Notes: a model not told the origin generated them from the sequence alone. DNA of 64,000 bases from Chamaelirium japonicum (GCA_947650365.1 OX393556.1:78483579-78547578); one strand, 5' to 3'. Numbered from the stretch's first letter, positions 1 to 13,660 are shown. Made by a program: numbers and translations.

Positions 1-1
1 T

Positions 2-2391
2 GGGGTCGATACGTATGATGCCTCGTTGCACCAGAATTTTCGAATGCATGCGGTACTTCTATGGACCATCAACGATTTTCCTGCATATGCCAACTTATCC
101 GGGTGGAGTACTAAAGGAAAATTGGCGTGCCCTACATACAATAAGGAGACAGATTCATTACGGTTGAAGAACGAAGGCAAGTTCTATTATATGGGCCATC
201 GAAGATTCCTTATTGACGGCTATAAGTGGAGGCAGAACAAAAGAGCGTTCAACGGCAAGAAGGAACTGGCAAAGGCCCTAGAGCAGCTTTCGGGGGTAAA
301 AGTCTTGTGTGAATTGGATCAGCTTGATGCAGTGGCACTTGGGAAAGGCAAAAAGAAGAAAACGTATGAAGATTCTACGCGTGAGCATAACTAAAAGAAG
401 AAGAGTATTTTCTTTAAACTACCGTACTAGAGCAGCCTACTCTTGCGGTATAACTTGGACGTTATGCATATCGAGAAAAATATGTGTGATAACATTATTG
501 GAACACTACTGAATCTCGACGGTAAGACGAAGGATAATCTTAAATCTCGTCTCGATCATAAGGAGTTGGGCATCCAAAAATCACTTCATCCCTAAGAGAT
601 TAGGGATAAGTATGTGTTGCCAGTTGCATGCTACACCATGAGCTCACAGCAAAAGGCAGCCTTATGTGCATTCCTACAGTCTGTGAAAATGCCAGACGGT
701 TATTCTTCGAATATCGCACGATGCGTGCAAGAGAACGGTGGAAGTTGTCTGGATTAAAGAGCCACGATTGTCATGTTCTTATGCAGCGATTGTTATCTTT
801 TGCTATACATGGGAATTTAACCGAACAGGTGTCTGGTCCGTTAATTGAGCTCAGTACTTTTTTCAGACAGTTGTGCTCGAAGGTACTTAGACTGGACCAA
901 CTTGATCAGATGGAGAGGGATATTGCGATCACATTATGCAAGTTAGAGATGATATTTCCACCTTTCTTCTTTGATGTCATGGTGCATTTGACCGTTCACT
1001 TGGTAAATGAGGCCAAACTCGGCAGCCCAGTTCATTACCGCTGGATGTATTTTATCGAGAGGTAATCGTCTTATCTTATTTTTTAATATATTTGATCGTT
1101 CATGATGTATTTATCCATAATTTTTTTCTCAAATTAGGTACTTGCGAACATTGAAATCATATGTTCGTAATAAAAGTCGTCCGGAGGAATTAATTGCTAA
1201 AAGATACCTAGCAGAAGAATGTCTGACATTCTGCTCAAGATACCTATATGGTATAGACACGCGATTCAATCAACTTGAGTGGAGCTATGACGGTAGTCCA
1301 ATAAACTTCAATAGGGGTCTGTCTATATTTACCGAAATGGGTAGACCTATAGGAGGAGGCAAAACTCGTCGATTGGCTGTAGATGAGATTCAACATGCAC
1401 ATATGTATGTGTTGCGCCAATGTGATGAAGTGTGACCATTCATTGAGTAAGTATTTTATGATCATTTACTCATTCTTTCAGTCCATTCATTAAGTATATA
1501 TGCTAATTATAATCTAATTCATAACCTGTAAAACATGAAACATAAAGCCATCATTAATAATCGGGGTACTCGAAATGCTCCACAAATTTATGATCGTGAA
1601 TTCTCATCGTGGTTCAAGAAACACGTAAGTATTCACATCATTACTGAATTTTATTAATATCTATTACCGAATAATAATTATGTGTTCATATCATGAATGT
1701 TATGTGGTTATTATAGGCATAAAAATTGCACGACAACCATGATCCGCTGATAAATAAGGATCTCTGGCGCTTATCTTATATTCCTTTGCAAGACGCAATA
1801 TCATTTGATGGTTATATCGTGAATGGTTATAGATTTCGGACGAAATATAGTGAAAAATCACAAAGAACACAAAATAGTAGGGTTGTCGTCAACGGTCAGC
1901 AAGAAGAATTAGGAAATATCGACTTCTATGGCATCCTCAACGAGATTCTCAAGATTAAATTCCTTGGCCAAAATCGAATCGTATTATTCAAATACGATTG
2001 GTATGATGTTAATAATCACGGGGCTGGTTATAATGTCGACAAATACGATTTTATCAGCATCAATATTGGCAAGAGATTGAATACCCAATATCAAGATCCA
2101 TTCATTCTTGCCTCTCAAGCGGAATAGATATTTAATGCACTGGATAATACCTCTCCAGGTTGGCAAATTATAGTCAGGTCACCACCCAGAGATTTTTATG
2201 ACGTGGGAGATAAAGATGCGGGGGTCGTCGATGATGATTTGGATGCATACCAGAATGATGAGATAATTATTATCGACACAGTGCACGACGAAAATGAAGA
2301 GGTCGACAATATAAACTTGACAGCGAATGCAGATCAAATGATAGAAGAGGGATACGATGAGAGTGACAGAGATGAGACACAAAATGACTAG
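2..2391 (+). pseudogene. CACTA TNP2-type transposase (TNPD-like), decayed
   Basis: The transposase of a CACTA element, which would cut the terminal repeats. Residues encoded at 2-390 match the TNP2 family core (TINDFPAY, LSGWSTKGKLACP, HRRFL). A further piece of the domain follows near 447-590 (NLDVMHIEKNMCDNIIGT). Positions 760-1,435 match the DUF4218 module and are interrupted by a small intron, about 1,062-1,137, with GT and AG ends. Positions 1,726-2,391 match DUF4216 (LFKYDWYDV). Stops and frame changes occur throughout, for example a TAG near 2,125 inside the DUF4216 part, so this is a pseudogene. The 5' end is outside the window. Confidence 0.85.
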
Positions 2392-2394
2392 ACT

Positions 2395-2632
2395 GTATGT
2401 AAATCAAATTGTTTCATATGTAAATCAAATTATTTCATATATAAATCATATTGTTTCATATATAAATCATATTGTTTCATATGTATATCATATTATTTTA
2501 TACTGTTTCATATGTAAATCAAACTGTTTTATATTGTTTTATATGTAAATCATACTATTTCATATGTAAATCAACTGTTTCATATTGTTTCATATGTAAA
2601 TTATATTGTTTCATATATAAATTAAACTGTTT
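2395..2632 (+). repeat. AT-rich minisatellite between the two CACTA genes
   Basis: About ten degenerate copies of a 20-25 bp unit around TTGTTTCATATGTAAATCA lie between the end of the TNPD-like gene and the first ATG of the TNPA-like gene. No protein is suggested. It may be transposon leader or spacer that expanded by slippage. Confidence 0.8.
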
Positions 2633-2635
2633 CAG

Positions 2636-5600
2636 ATGGCATCATGGTCGAGGGTTCGTAGAGGCAGGGGTGGGCTAGCTCAGAGCGCTCTGGCTGCCAC
2701 CCCAGGGTCCGAGGCCGAGCCTTCCGGATCTGGTAGTGCTGTTTCTCTCTCCACACCAGCTCCTGATGAGGTCGCAACCTCCGGAGCTTCGAGCAGTGCT
2801 CAGTACTCGGCTATAGCATCTACACCCACAGGTAATGTTAAGATCTAAAGTTTGATACATATTGTAAATACCTGTTCAGTACTGATGTATATTTTATTTG
2901 CAGGGTCGAGGATCACCAGGCACGTAGGTGACCGGGGCGTGACGACGGCCCGACGCTTGTCGACCTTACGCGAGCCGCTTTTCCTACAGTGGAGCAACAA
3001 GACCTTTGTGGGCGAGCACGCTTCTGACACCGCCACGTGGGTCGGTATGATAGTACGGGAGGAGAGGAATGCCCCTATTGTGGGGATAAAGGGGTGGAAG
3101 AATATTGATGCATCCTATAAGAAGAGGATGTATTAGGTCTTTTTGGTATGTTAGTTTTATTAAAGCATTTTAGAATAATATCATACTTCTTTATAATTTG
3201 ATTTGATAAAATGACTTATTTCTAAATTGATTTTACAGGAGAAATTTAAATAGGAGAACATAAAAACCGACACCTATTGGGAGGACTTGTGGAAGACGAT
3301 GAGTGAGCGGTACAGGGATTACCGTTAAGAGCTCTACCAGCTCTACGGTTACTTAGTTGGCGAGCCGGCTAAGGAGTTACAGGCTGCGACCATGACGAGA
3401 GACACGCCACCGCTACACGTTCTACAGTTTTTGGTCGCTCATTGGGCCACCCCTCAGTTTCAGGTATAATTATTATTTTATTGATTTGTACTTGTTTTAA
3501 TGTTATACTAAAAATTTGTATTGATGTTTCAAAATTTAATCGATTGACACAGACGAGTTCTGCTAAAGGCAAGCAGAATAGAAATGCCTCGACGACACCT
3601 GCTCCAGTAAAGGGGAGAACCTTCATGCCCCAGCTTGACTAGCAGCTGGTAAATAATATAAATATTTTATTATTTAAAGCTCTATAAATGTTATATTAAC
3701 TCATCTATTTATTTTATATATCAAACAGACATAGTCCTTGGGCCACGAGCCTAATCGGATTGACCTTTTTGAAGCCTCTAGGAGGCGGCATACCGATGGG
3801 GTATTTATGGACGACAGGGTTGCCTCGCAAGTGGTAAGTAATTAAATTATTGTTAATATATTCGTATACGTATGCCATAAAATATTATTGAATATCATTG
3901 GTTGTTTTCAAATAGGAGAGAATGCGACTTATGGTGACCCCGTCGAGCGAGGTCGGCTCCTCCTCCAGCTCAGTATCTGTTGACTCAGCGATGGATATTG
4001 TGCTCAGACCTTCCATGCACGGCCGTGTCCTATGTACGGGCCTTGGAGTCACGCCCTCCTCCTACTTTGGACGAGAGGGTATGCGCTCGAGGGCACATGA
4101 CACCCCGACCGGTGGTATTACTCAATTGCAATCTATGCTAGACGTGGAGCGTAAGCAGATGTAGGCCCTCGAGCACATGGTTGAGGCGGAGCGAGAGCAG
4201 AGGCAGGCTCTCGAGCAGAGGGTTGAGGCGAAGAGGCAGACCCTCGAGCAGAGGGTTGAGATGGAAAGAGAAGCTCGCAGGGAACTGGAGCGTCAGCTTA
4301 ATGACTTCATAAGCCGGTCTAGCGGTGGCTCATGATCATGATCAGGTACTTACTAATCTTTATAATATTAGTAAAAAATATGAATCTTACTAATTTGAGT
4401 TTAGATCATATTATCACACTAACATGCTAACTTATGATTTTCCAACACTTATCTAAATCGGTCAATCGGATCGTAAAATGTTAAAATATCCAATTAGAAC
4501 TCGCTCGCAAGTTGGAAATACGGAATAATTCCAAGTAGGAATTATCGGATGCCGATCTGATGACTATCCGATCGAATCCAAACCTATTTTAAATCCGAAA
4601 CACGCTAACTTATCATTTTCCAACGCTTAGACTCTAAATCGGTCAATCGGATCGTAAATTGTTAAAATTTCCAATTAGAACTCACTCGCAAGTCCGAAAT
4701 ACGGAATAATTCCAAGTATGAATTATCGGATGCTGATCCGATGATGATCCGATCGAATCCAAACCTATTTCAAATCCGAAACACGCTAACTTATGATTTT
4801 TCAACACTTAGACTCTAAATCGGTCAATCGGATCGTAAATTGTTAAAATATCCAATTAGAACCCGCTCGCAAGTCCGAAATACGGAATAATTCCAAGTAC
4901 GAATTATCGGATACCGATCTGATGACTATCCGATCGAATCCAAACCTATTTCAAATCTGAAACACACTAACTTATGATTCTCCAACACTTAGACTCTAAA
5001 TCGATCAATCGGATCATAAATTATTAAAATATCCAATTAGAACTCGCTCGCAAGTCCGAAATACGAAATAATTTCAAGTAAGAATTATTGGATGCCGATC
5101 CGATGACTATCCGATCGAATCCAAACTTATTTCAAATCCGAAACACGCTAACTTAAGATTTTCCAACGCTTAGACTCTAAATCGGTTAATCGGATCGTAA
5201 ATTGTTAAAATTTCCAATTAGAACTCGCTCACAAGTCTGAAATATGGAATAATTCTAAGTATGAATTATCGGATGCCGATCCGATGACGATCCGATCGAA
5301 TCCAAACCTATTTCAAATCTGAAACATGATAACTTATGATTTTCCAACACTTAGACTCTAAATCGATCAATCGGATTATAAATTGTTAAAATATCCAATT
5401 AGAACTCGCTCTCAAGTTCGAAATACGGAATAATTCCAAGTACGAATTATCGGATGCCGATCCGATGACTATCCGATCGAATCCAAACCTATTTCAAATC
5501 TGAAACACGCTAACTTATGATTTTCCAACACTTAGACTCTAAATCGGTCAATCGGATCGTAAATTGTTAAAATATCCAATTATAACTCGCTCGCAAGTCC

Positions 5601-8600
5601 AAAATACGAAATAATTCCAAGTACGAATTATCGGATGCCGATCCGATGACTATCTGATCGAATCCAAACCTATTTCAAATCCGAAACACGCTAACTTATG
5701 ATTTTCCAACGCTTAGACTCTAAATCGGTCAATCGGATCGTAAATTGTTAAAATTTTCAATTAGAACTCGCTTGCAAGTCCGAAATACGGAATAATTTCA
5801 AGTACAAATTATCGGATGCCGATCCGATGATGATCCGATCGAATCCAAACCTATTTCAAATCCGAAACACGCTAACTTATGATTTTCCAACACTTAGACT
5901 CTAAATCGGTCAATCGGATCATAAATTATTAAAATATCCAATTAGGACTCGCTCGCAAGTCCAAAATATGGAATAATTCCAAGTATGAATTATCGGATGC
6001 CGATCCGATGACTATCCGATCAAATCCAAACCTATTTCAAATCCAAAACACGCTAACTTATGATTTTCCAACACTTAGACTCTAAATCGATCAATCGGAT
6101 CGTAAATTGTTAAAATTTCCAATTAGAACTCGCTCACAAGTCCGAAATACGAAATAATTCCAAGTATGAATTATCAGATGCCGATCCGATGATGATCCGA
6201 TCTAATCCAAACCTATTTTAAATCCGAAACACGCTAACTTATGATTTTCCAACACTTAGACTCTAAATCGGTCAATCGGATCGTAAATTGTTAAAATTTC
6301 CAATTAGAACTTGCTCGTAAGTCCGAAATACAGAATAATTCCAAGTACGAATTATCGGATGCCGATCCGATGACGATCCGATCGAATCCAAACCTATTTC
6401 AAATCCGAAACACGCTAACTTTTGATTTTCCAACACTTAGACTCTAAATCGGCCAATCGGATAATTAATAGTTAAAATATCCAATTAGAACTCACTCGCA
6501 ATTCCAAAATACGGAATAATTTCAAGTACGAATTATCGGATGTCGATCCGATGACTATCCGATCGAATCCAAACCTATTTCAAATCCGAAACACGCTAAC
6601 TTATGATTTTCCAACACTTAGACTCTAAATCGGTCAATTAGATCGTAAATTATTAAAATATCCAATTAGAACTCGTTCGCAAGTCCGAAATAAGGAATAA
6701 TTCCAAGTAGGAATTATCGGATGTCGATCCAATGACTATCCGATCAAATCCAAACCTATTTCAAATCCGAAACACGCTAACTTATGATTTTCCAATGCTT
6801 AGACTCTAAATCGGTCAATCGGATCATAAATTGTTAAAATTTTCAATTAGAACTCGCTCGTAAGTCTGAAATATGGAATAATTCTAAGTACGAATTATCG
6901 GATGCCGATCCGATGACGTTCCGATCGAATCCAAACCTATTTTAAATCTGAAACATGCTAACTTATGATTTTCCAACACTTAGACTCTAAATCGGTCTAT
7001 CAAATCGTAAATTGTTAAAATATACAATTAGAACTCGCTCGCAAGTCCGAAATACGGAATAATTCCAAGTATGAATTATCGGATGCCGATCCGATGACTA
7101 TCCGATCGAATCCAAAGCTATTTCAAATCCGAAACACGTTAACTTATGATTTTCCAATACTTAGACTCTAAATCGATCAATCGGATCATAAATTGTTAAA
7201 ATATCCAATTAGAACTCGCTCGCAAGTCCGAAATACGGAATAATTCCAAGTACGAATTATCGGATGCCGATCCGATGACTATCCGATGGAATCCAAACCT
7301 ATTTCAAATCCGAAACACGCTAACTTATGATTTTCCAACGCTTAGACTTTAAATCGGTCAATCAGATCATAAATTATTTAAATTTCCAATTAGAACTTGC
7401 TCGCAAGTCCGAAATACGGAATAATTCCAAGTATGAATTATCGGATGCCGATCCGATGACGATCCGATCGAATCTAAACCTATTTCAAATCCGAAACACG
7501 CTAACTTATGATTTTTCAACACTTAGCTCTCTAAATCCGTCAATCGGATCGTAAATTGTTAAAATATTCAATTAGAACTCGCTCGCAAGTCCGAAATACG
7601 GAATAATTCCAAGTACGAATTATCGGATGCCGATCCGATGACTATTCGATCGAATTCAAACCTATTTTAAATCTGAAACACACTAACTTATGATTTTCCA
7701 ACACTTAGACTCTAAATCGGTCAATCGGATCGTAAATTGTTAAAATTTTCAATTAGAACTCGCTCGCAAGTCCAAAATATGGAATAATTCCAAGTACGAT
7801 ATATCGGATGCCGGTCTGATGACGATCCGATCGAATCCAAACCTATTTCAAATCCGAAACACACTAACTTATGATTTTCCAACACTTGACTCTAAATCGG
7901 TCAATCGGATTTTAAATTGTTAAAATTTTCAATTAGAACTCTCTCGCAAGTCCAAAATACGAAATAATTCCAAGTATAAATTATCGGATGTCGATCCGAT
8001 GACGATCCGATCGAATCCAAACCTATTTCAAATCTGAAACACGCTAACTTTTGATTTTCCAACGCTTAGACTCTAAATCGGTCAATCGGATCGTAAATTG
8101 TTAAAATTTCTAATTAGAACTCGCTCGCAAGTCCAAAATACAGAATAATTCCAAATACAAATTATCGGATGCCGATCCGATGACGATCCGATCGAATCAA
8201 AACCTATTTCAAATTCGAAACACGCTAACTTATGATTTTCTAACACTTAGACTCTAAATCGGTCAATCGGATCGTAAATTGTTAAAATATCCAATTAGAA
8301 CTCGCTCGCAAGTCCGAAATAGAGAATAATTTCAAGGAGAAATTATCGGATACCGATCCGATGACTATCCGATCGAATCCAAGCCTATTTCAAATCCGAA
8401 GTACGCTAACTTATGATTTTCCAACACTTAGACTCTAAATCGGTCAATCGGATTGTAAATTGTTAAAATTTTCAATTAGAACTCGCTCACAAGTCCGAAA
8501 TATGAATAATTCCAAGTACGAATTATCGGATGCCGATCCGATGACGATCCGATCGAATCCAAACATATTTCAAATACGAAACACACTAACTTTTGATTTT

Positions 8601-8721
8601 TCAACGCTTAGACTCTCAATTATAGATATAAACTATTTTTTTAACAAATACATGTTAATTACAGGAGCCGGGTGGCGTCAGGGGATGAGAGCACCAGCGT
8701 TGGTGCCGGGCGGCATGGAGT
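2636..8721 (+). pseudogene. CACTA TNPA-like plant transposase (Ptta/En/Spm family), decayed
   Basis: Second gene of the CACTA element, probably the DNA-binding partner protein. Proposed exons: 2,636-2,831 (MASWSRVRRGRGG), about 2,904-3,135 (REPLFLQW, then GWKNIDASYKKRM), about 3,239-3,461, 3,553-3,651, 3,728-3,835, 3,915-4,346 and a last short exon about 8,665-8,721 ending in TGA. The 3,915-4,346 exon has a charged heptad-like stretch (EREQRQALEQRVE), a likely coiled coil. Most splice sites have GT and AG. Several in-frame stops (for example TAG near 4,162) mark it as decayed. The exon before 4,347 and the one after 8,664 are separated by the 181-bp repeat array, which would be an intron of about 4.3 kb. 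Exon borders are inferred by eye. Confidence 0.65.
4427..8625 (+). repeat. Tandem array of 181-bp satellite-like repeats (about 23 units)
   Basis: The anchor CTAACTTATGATTTTCCAAC returns at 4,427, 4,605, 4,786, 4,967, 5,148, 5,329 and so on to 8,406 and 8,587, a period of 181 bp. Two unit types can be told apart: type A has TAAAATATCC and GATGACTATCC, type B has TAAAATTTCC (or TTTTC) and GATGACGATCC or GATGATGATCC. From 4,427 the order is A BAABAABAB BAABAABAB BBAB, so a block of nine units (1,629 bp) seems to be duplicated. Each unit has short palindromes around GATCCGATCG. The array lies within the CACTA element, between two predicted exons of the TNPA-like gene. Confidence 0.9.
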
Positions 8722-8989
8722 GATTGAGATAGGGCACACATATTTCCTCAGATTTGGATTGTGTAAAATAATTTTGTAATAAATATATAGTTATTTTTTG
8801 ATCTTGTCTATAATTATCTGGTATTGTGGTAGTATTTGGTAATATTTGATTTGTGGAAATATTTGATAAATATTATGGTATTGTTGTATTGTGGTATTGT
8901 GGTATTGTTGATTTAGTCAATTATGATAAAATTTGAATATATTGTGGTATTGTTGTAAATCACAGGAATTAAATAATATTATTTTTGTA

Positions 8990-9433
8990 ATTTTTAAAAA
9001 AAAAATCATATTTTTTTACCGACGAAAGATATCAATTCCGTCGGCAATAATATATTTTATTTTTTTTAATTATTTATATATTACCGACGTAAAGTATATT
9101 TCCGTCGTTGATATATAAAGTATTACCGATGGAAAAACCTTTAGCCGTCAGTAATAACCTTATATATTACCGACAGAAGTTAATATTCCGTCGGCAATAC
9201 TCTATTATATTTTTAATTAAATATTCTTATATAAACGACGGACAGAAACATTTCGTCGGTATTAATTATTAATACCGACGGATATTTTTTGTCCATCGCC
9301 TATTTTTCCCGACGCCTTTTTTCCCGACAGACTAGCGACGGAAATAGGTTCCGTCGCTATAAATCTTTACCGACAAAAAAGTAAATTTACCGACGGATAT
9401 TTTCCGTCGGTAAAAACTGTTTTTTTTGTAGTA
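8990..9433 (+). repeat. CACTA subterminal inverted motifs and right TIR
   Basis: At least seven pairs of ACCGACGG and CCGTCGGT (with variants) face each other at 20-40 bp spacing, and the zone ends in the terminal repeat at 9,433. Such subterminal repeats are the known binding sites of TNPA-type proteins. Between 8,722 and 8,990 there is only AT-rich spacer with TATTGTGGTATTG repeats. Confidence 0.85.
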
Positions 9434-9572
9434 TAATATGATCTTCAAGAAATCTCAGGCTTCTCCCATCAATATCATTGGCTTGATCAACACAATACTT
9501 TAAGATCAACAACTCTTAGCAGATCAGCAAAATCATCACTCTACATGAGTCAAGCCCATACCATAGGTTGTT

Positions 9573-10098
9573 TGGGTCCCACTAGAACCTGATGTACTGA
9601 AGATTAATGCTGACGGAGCGGTCGGTCCAAACGGCTCTATTGTGGCAATTATAATTATTGATTATAAAAGTTCCTTCATAATGGCTAAATCTTTCGATGT
9701 TACAGAAGGAAACCCAAGCCAGGTTGAAGCCATAGCTTTCAAATCCGGAGTCAAGATAGCGGTAGAGCTAACTTACCATACTTGCATGGTAGAGGGAGAC
9801 GCACTGAATATTGTCAAAGCCTTGACACCTTGTCATCCAGATCCACCGTGGAAAATTGCTATCACATCAACGACATAAGGAAACTTGTCAAGCTAAATTA
9901 AAGCCATCAATCAAGATCAGATTCACTGTCAGGGATGGCAACAAAGCTGCGCACTCTCTTGCTCATTATGCTCTTAATCATTGTACCTTCAATTAGTGGA
10001 CTGTTACCTCTGTACCAGATATAGTTAGAGGATTCCTATCTTCTAATGCTATTTTTAATAAATGACAGAGGCTCCATACCTCCTTTCAAAAAAAAACG
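9573..10098 (+). mobile_element. 5'-truncated L1-type LINE, RNase H end
   Basis: A remnant of the 3' end of a plant L1-like LINE. From 9,573 the frame reads WVPLEPDVLKINADGAV, the start of the RNase H (RVT_3) domain. The catalytic positions can be seen: the D of NADGA, the E of SQVEAIA, the D of VEGDAL. After a frame change near 9,880 the last motif appears (DGNKAAHSLAHYAL). A short A-run at 10,089-10,097 follows, as expected for a LINE tail. The piece is about 0.5 kb where a full element is 5-7 kb, and it is not functional. Confidence 0.75.
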
Positions 10099-10099
10099 T

Positions 10100-10737
10100 G
10101 GATTAATCACTGCGTTGTTGGTTCATTTCATGGTTTCTTAAGTTGCATCTGCATCTACATTTTAGATGTTTAGAGCTTCATGTCATTCAAAGTTTAATTG
10201 AATTAAGTGATATAAGATCCTCTAATTTGGTAGCGTTTTTTTTAAAATCAAATTTTTGAAAGCGTTATGTGGGCTTTAAAATTGGTTTTGGTGATCGGTG
10301 AGATGAGCCTAGCACGAAGGAGCCCCCAAACACCAACACCAGTAGAAAAGATGAACGGTTGCAACTGCCATAGAAAAGATGAAAAAAAAAGTCATGATTC
10401 GCATTCTTTCGAGATGAACGGTTTCCTAAATTTTGAGCAATTCTTGTCAAAGGACAAGAATTTTGCCACTGCCTCCATGGGTCTGACATTCTCCATTCTT
10501 ACCACCATCGAATAGATCTCCCCATGGCATCGGACAACTATGATTTGGTGCCATGTGAAGATTACAAGAATAAAGATTAGAGAGATCGAGAGATACGTGG
10601 TGGTATCCTTGCTATTTGTGCTTCGGGGGCTTTGCCCTACTTTGTGTGCCTGGGGAGTGTTGCCGCCGGATGCGGCCATTCATGTGCCTGAAGGCATTGG
10701 CATGCCTGCACTGAATATGGACACCCCCATCGAATAT

Positions 10738-10740
<3 letters not shown>
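10100..10740. other. Intergenic, no gene seen
   Basis: AT-rich sequence with no convincing reading frame or recognised repeat. Short open frames at 10,267-10,515 and 10,540-10,679 lack any family motif. Confidence 0.5.

Positions 10741-10808
<68 letters not shown>
10741..10808. repeat. (TC)n microsatellite
   Basis: A pure CT dinucleotide run of about 68 bp. Confidence 0.98.
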
Positions 10809-10810
<2 letters not shown>

Positions 10811-10811
<1 letters not shown>

Positions 10812-13500
10812 TCTGACTATATTAGTGTGACAAATGAGAAAGCCAATGGTTATACAAACATGCTGCATCAAAGATATAATGCATATAATTTGGGTGGAAA
10901 TTGTGTTACAACCTAATTTCTAATCAATTTGCTTCCATCGAGAATGCTCAAAATGCATAACCCCAAAATTGTGTTACAGCCTAACCCCCCTAACCCCAAA
11001 GTACCCTCACCTGCTCTCTTTCTCCCATCTTCCTCTCGAGATCGAGCTCTATTAGCGGAGCCGTGAGTGAGCTGCAGCAGTGACAGTGAGCAGTAGAGGC
11101 AGCAATGGTAGCGACGAGTAGCAGAGGCAGTGATAGTGGCGGCGGTGTCAGCGGCGAGCAACAAAGGTGGCGGTGGTGGCAGCGACGAGCAGCAAACCTG
11201 GCGACGACGAGCAGCAGAGGTGGCAACGGCAACGACGAACAACAGAGGCGGCAACGGCGAGCAGCTATGGCGGCGACGGTTTGGTGGATCGATTGAGGTT
11301 CTTAGGTCTAGGATTCATCCATGGCCTATAGATCTTAGGGTTTGGGTTTGGGTTAGGGTTAGGTTTAGGTTCGGTTCGGCAGTGGCCAACAGTTTCGACG
11401 GCTGCGGCGGTGGTGTTTCGTGTTTCAATTTGGTGGTTCGGAAGCGGCCAGCATGCAGGTCCAGCGGTGGCGGCTGCGAGCACTGGAGGTGGTTCAGTGG
11501 CATTCAAATGAAAATTTGAATTATAGTGAAGAGCAATTTTGTCCACTAAATTTGTTTCGATTACAGCTTAAAAGCATCTCCTTAAAAGGAGTTTCCACCA
11601 AGTTTCCCAAAAATAATCACGGTTTTTAACAGTTTGTGAAGTGAAGAAAAAAATGTTTTCTTTTTACAAAAACAACCATATGCTCTCTTTTTTTCATTGT
11701 TTCAATCACAGCCTATAGAAAATAAATATTATTTCAAATTCTTTCTAAGGGGAAAAGGGACATAAAAGAGGGTTTTAATGGCTTCACCTCTATCGGGGTT
11801 TTGGAACTTGGGTTTCCATAAAAAAAACATTGTACATAGCCCATGCAAGAGAGAGAAGAAAAAGGAAGACAAGAAAAATAAATACATGCAAAAAAGCAAG
11901 CTTCAATCACAATCAATGCAAAGAAACATTATTTTTAGTATTTTAAAGGGACGACAAGAGTGGAGACGACAGACTGCAGCTGATGCACGGAGAGCACAAT
12001 TTCGACGATGAGCATCTGGGATTTTTTTTTATTCTTTTTATTCATTAGTATATGTATGGTGGATATTAGACCAATGGCTGAGAATACAAGGGCCTTTTCA
12101 TCATTGGAGTCTTATCGAACCCCTAAAAAATTTTGCCTTTTTACGCCAAATTTTCGTTGGAGCTTCTCATAATAGGCAAGAGCGGTTCTTTATAGGATTT
12201 GTCATCCCATTTCTCTAATACATGATCATCTTCACATTTCTTTTATATTGTCATCCTCGAAATATTGTCACCGTTTTTGAATTATTATTGTCACTCTTAA
12301 AATATTGTTTTCTCCCTCCAAATTTAGTCACGTCATTAAAAAAATTTTGTCGCCTTCGAAATTGGCACGAGCATTACTAGTATATGACATTTGTTAGATA
12401 ATGTTAGAATATTGACTTTGTGCTACATGATGATATGGATACGCTCCTTGCTTGGAAAGAGTGCGTATCGGACCTTATGGTTGTTACTTAGAGTTTTTAT
12501 TTTCATTCAAACTTCATTGTGTATGAATGTTAATCCTTCATTGTGTATGAATGCTAATAAGTGATATATGTACTTATTTGTAATTATTGCAATCATGTGG
12601 ACTGTATTGAACCATTGGATCTTATTCATTAGTGTAAACATGGTTAACTTTCAATGATACCATGAGAGCACCTATGCCCTTGATACGACACCAAGTCTCT
12701 AAATGACAGAGATCATTAAAAATTATAATTCAAAATTCAAAATTATTATTAATAGAGATTTTTTGAGTTGATGTAATGACATAATTGAAATTACAATCCT
12801 ACAAATCAAATATATTTAAAATAATCAACGGTCATCATTTGGGAAGATATGACTTCCTGAAGGATTAGGGTAGATCTTTTATTAATGAGGATTCAATAAT
12901 AGCATGCAAGGGTTTGAATATTAATGAAAGTTGCAACAAGTTTGTTTCAAAAGTCACAGGTTCATATAATAGCAGGCACTATTACAAACCAGTAATTTTG
13001 ATATCAAAAATCAACACTAGGCTATCAAGATTTAAGGTTGGTCAAATAAAGATTAAATTAGTTTGCCTTTGATCACATGCGTAAAAAGAAAACGATGAAA
13101 CCTAGATTGTTAGACGGAATCTTCACGCATGCAAGATCGGAATCTGCTCACGAGCACGAACAATCACGAACAAAAGCATGAACGTGTACACCGCAAAGAT
13201 CGTCAAGGGTCAACGGTGCATTCTTGAATAGTCATCACAATGAAAGAAGAAACTAGGGTTTCACAGGCATGTGAGACACATGGGCGTGCTGCACAACTTG
13301 GTGCAATGAGGGGCCAGGTGCAGATCACGATTACATGCCGAGCAGAATCAGGTGTGGATCGAGATCACAAGCCGAGCAGGTGTAGTCGGGTCGTACGCCA
13401 AGTAGGACCGGGGCCTGGACGTGGTTAAAATCACATAACAAATAGAGTCTGGGCATGCAGTCAAAACCGCACATCCTATGAGTCAGGGTCGCGATCGAAA
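10811..13500. other. Intergenic, low-complexity patches, no gene seen
   Basis: Positions 11,050-11,290 are rich in GGCAGCGACGAG-like triplets, giving spurious serine/glycine or alanine/proline frames. Positions 11,337-11,380 hold a degenerate telomere-like run (GGGTTTGGGTTAGGGTTAGG). The rest is AT-rich with a few short duplicated phrases. No coding region, RNA gene or complete transposon is supported. Confidence 0.5.

Positions 13501-13660
<160 letters not shown>

Larger units (their letters stand above)
1..9433 (+). mobile_element. CACTA (En/Spm) DNA transposon, right part
   Basis: This is the right-hand portion of a CACTA transposon; its left end lies outside the window. In order it holds a TNP2-type transposase remnant, a second (TNPA-like) transposase gene, a tandem array of 181-bp repeats, a zone of short inverted ACCGACGG/CCGTCGGT motifs, and a terminal inverted repeat. 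The terminus at 9,427-9,433 reads, on the other strand, TACTACAAAAAAAACAG, one base off the family's CACTA start. Both genes carry stops, so this copy is not autonomous. The 3-bp target duplication cannot be tested without the left end. Confidence 0.88.

Noticed and set aside
4427-8625. CRISPR-like array
   Set aside because: The 181-bp units are contiguous without unique spacers, in a plant transposon; a tandem satellite, not CRISPR.
11337-11380. Telomere or telomere fusion site
   Set aside because: Only about 40 bp of degenerate TTTAGGG-like sequence; such short runs are common in plant DNA.
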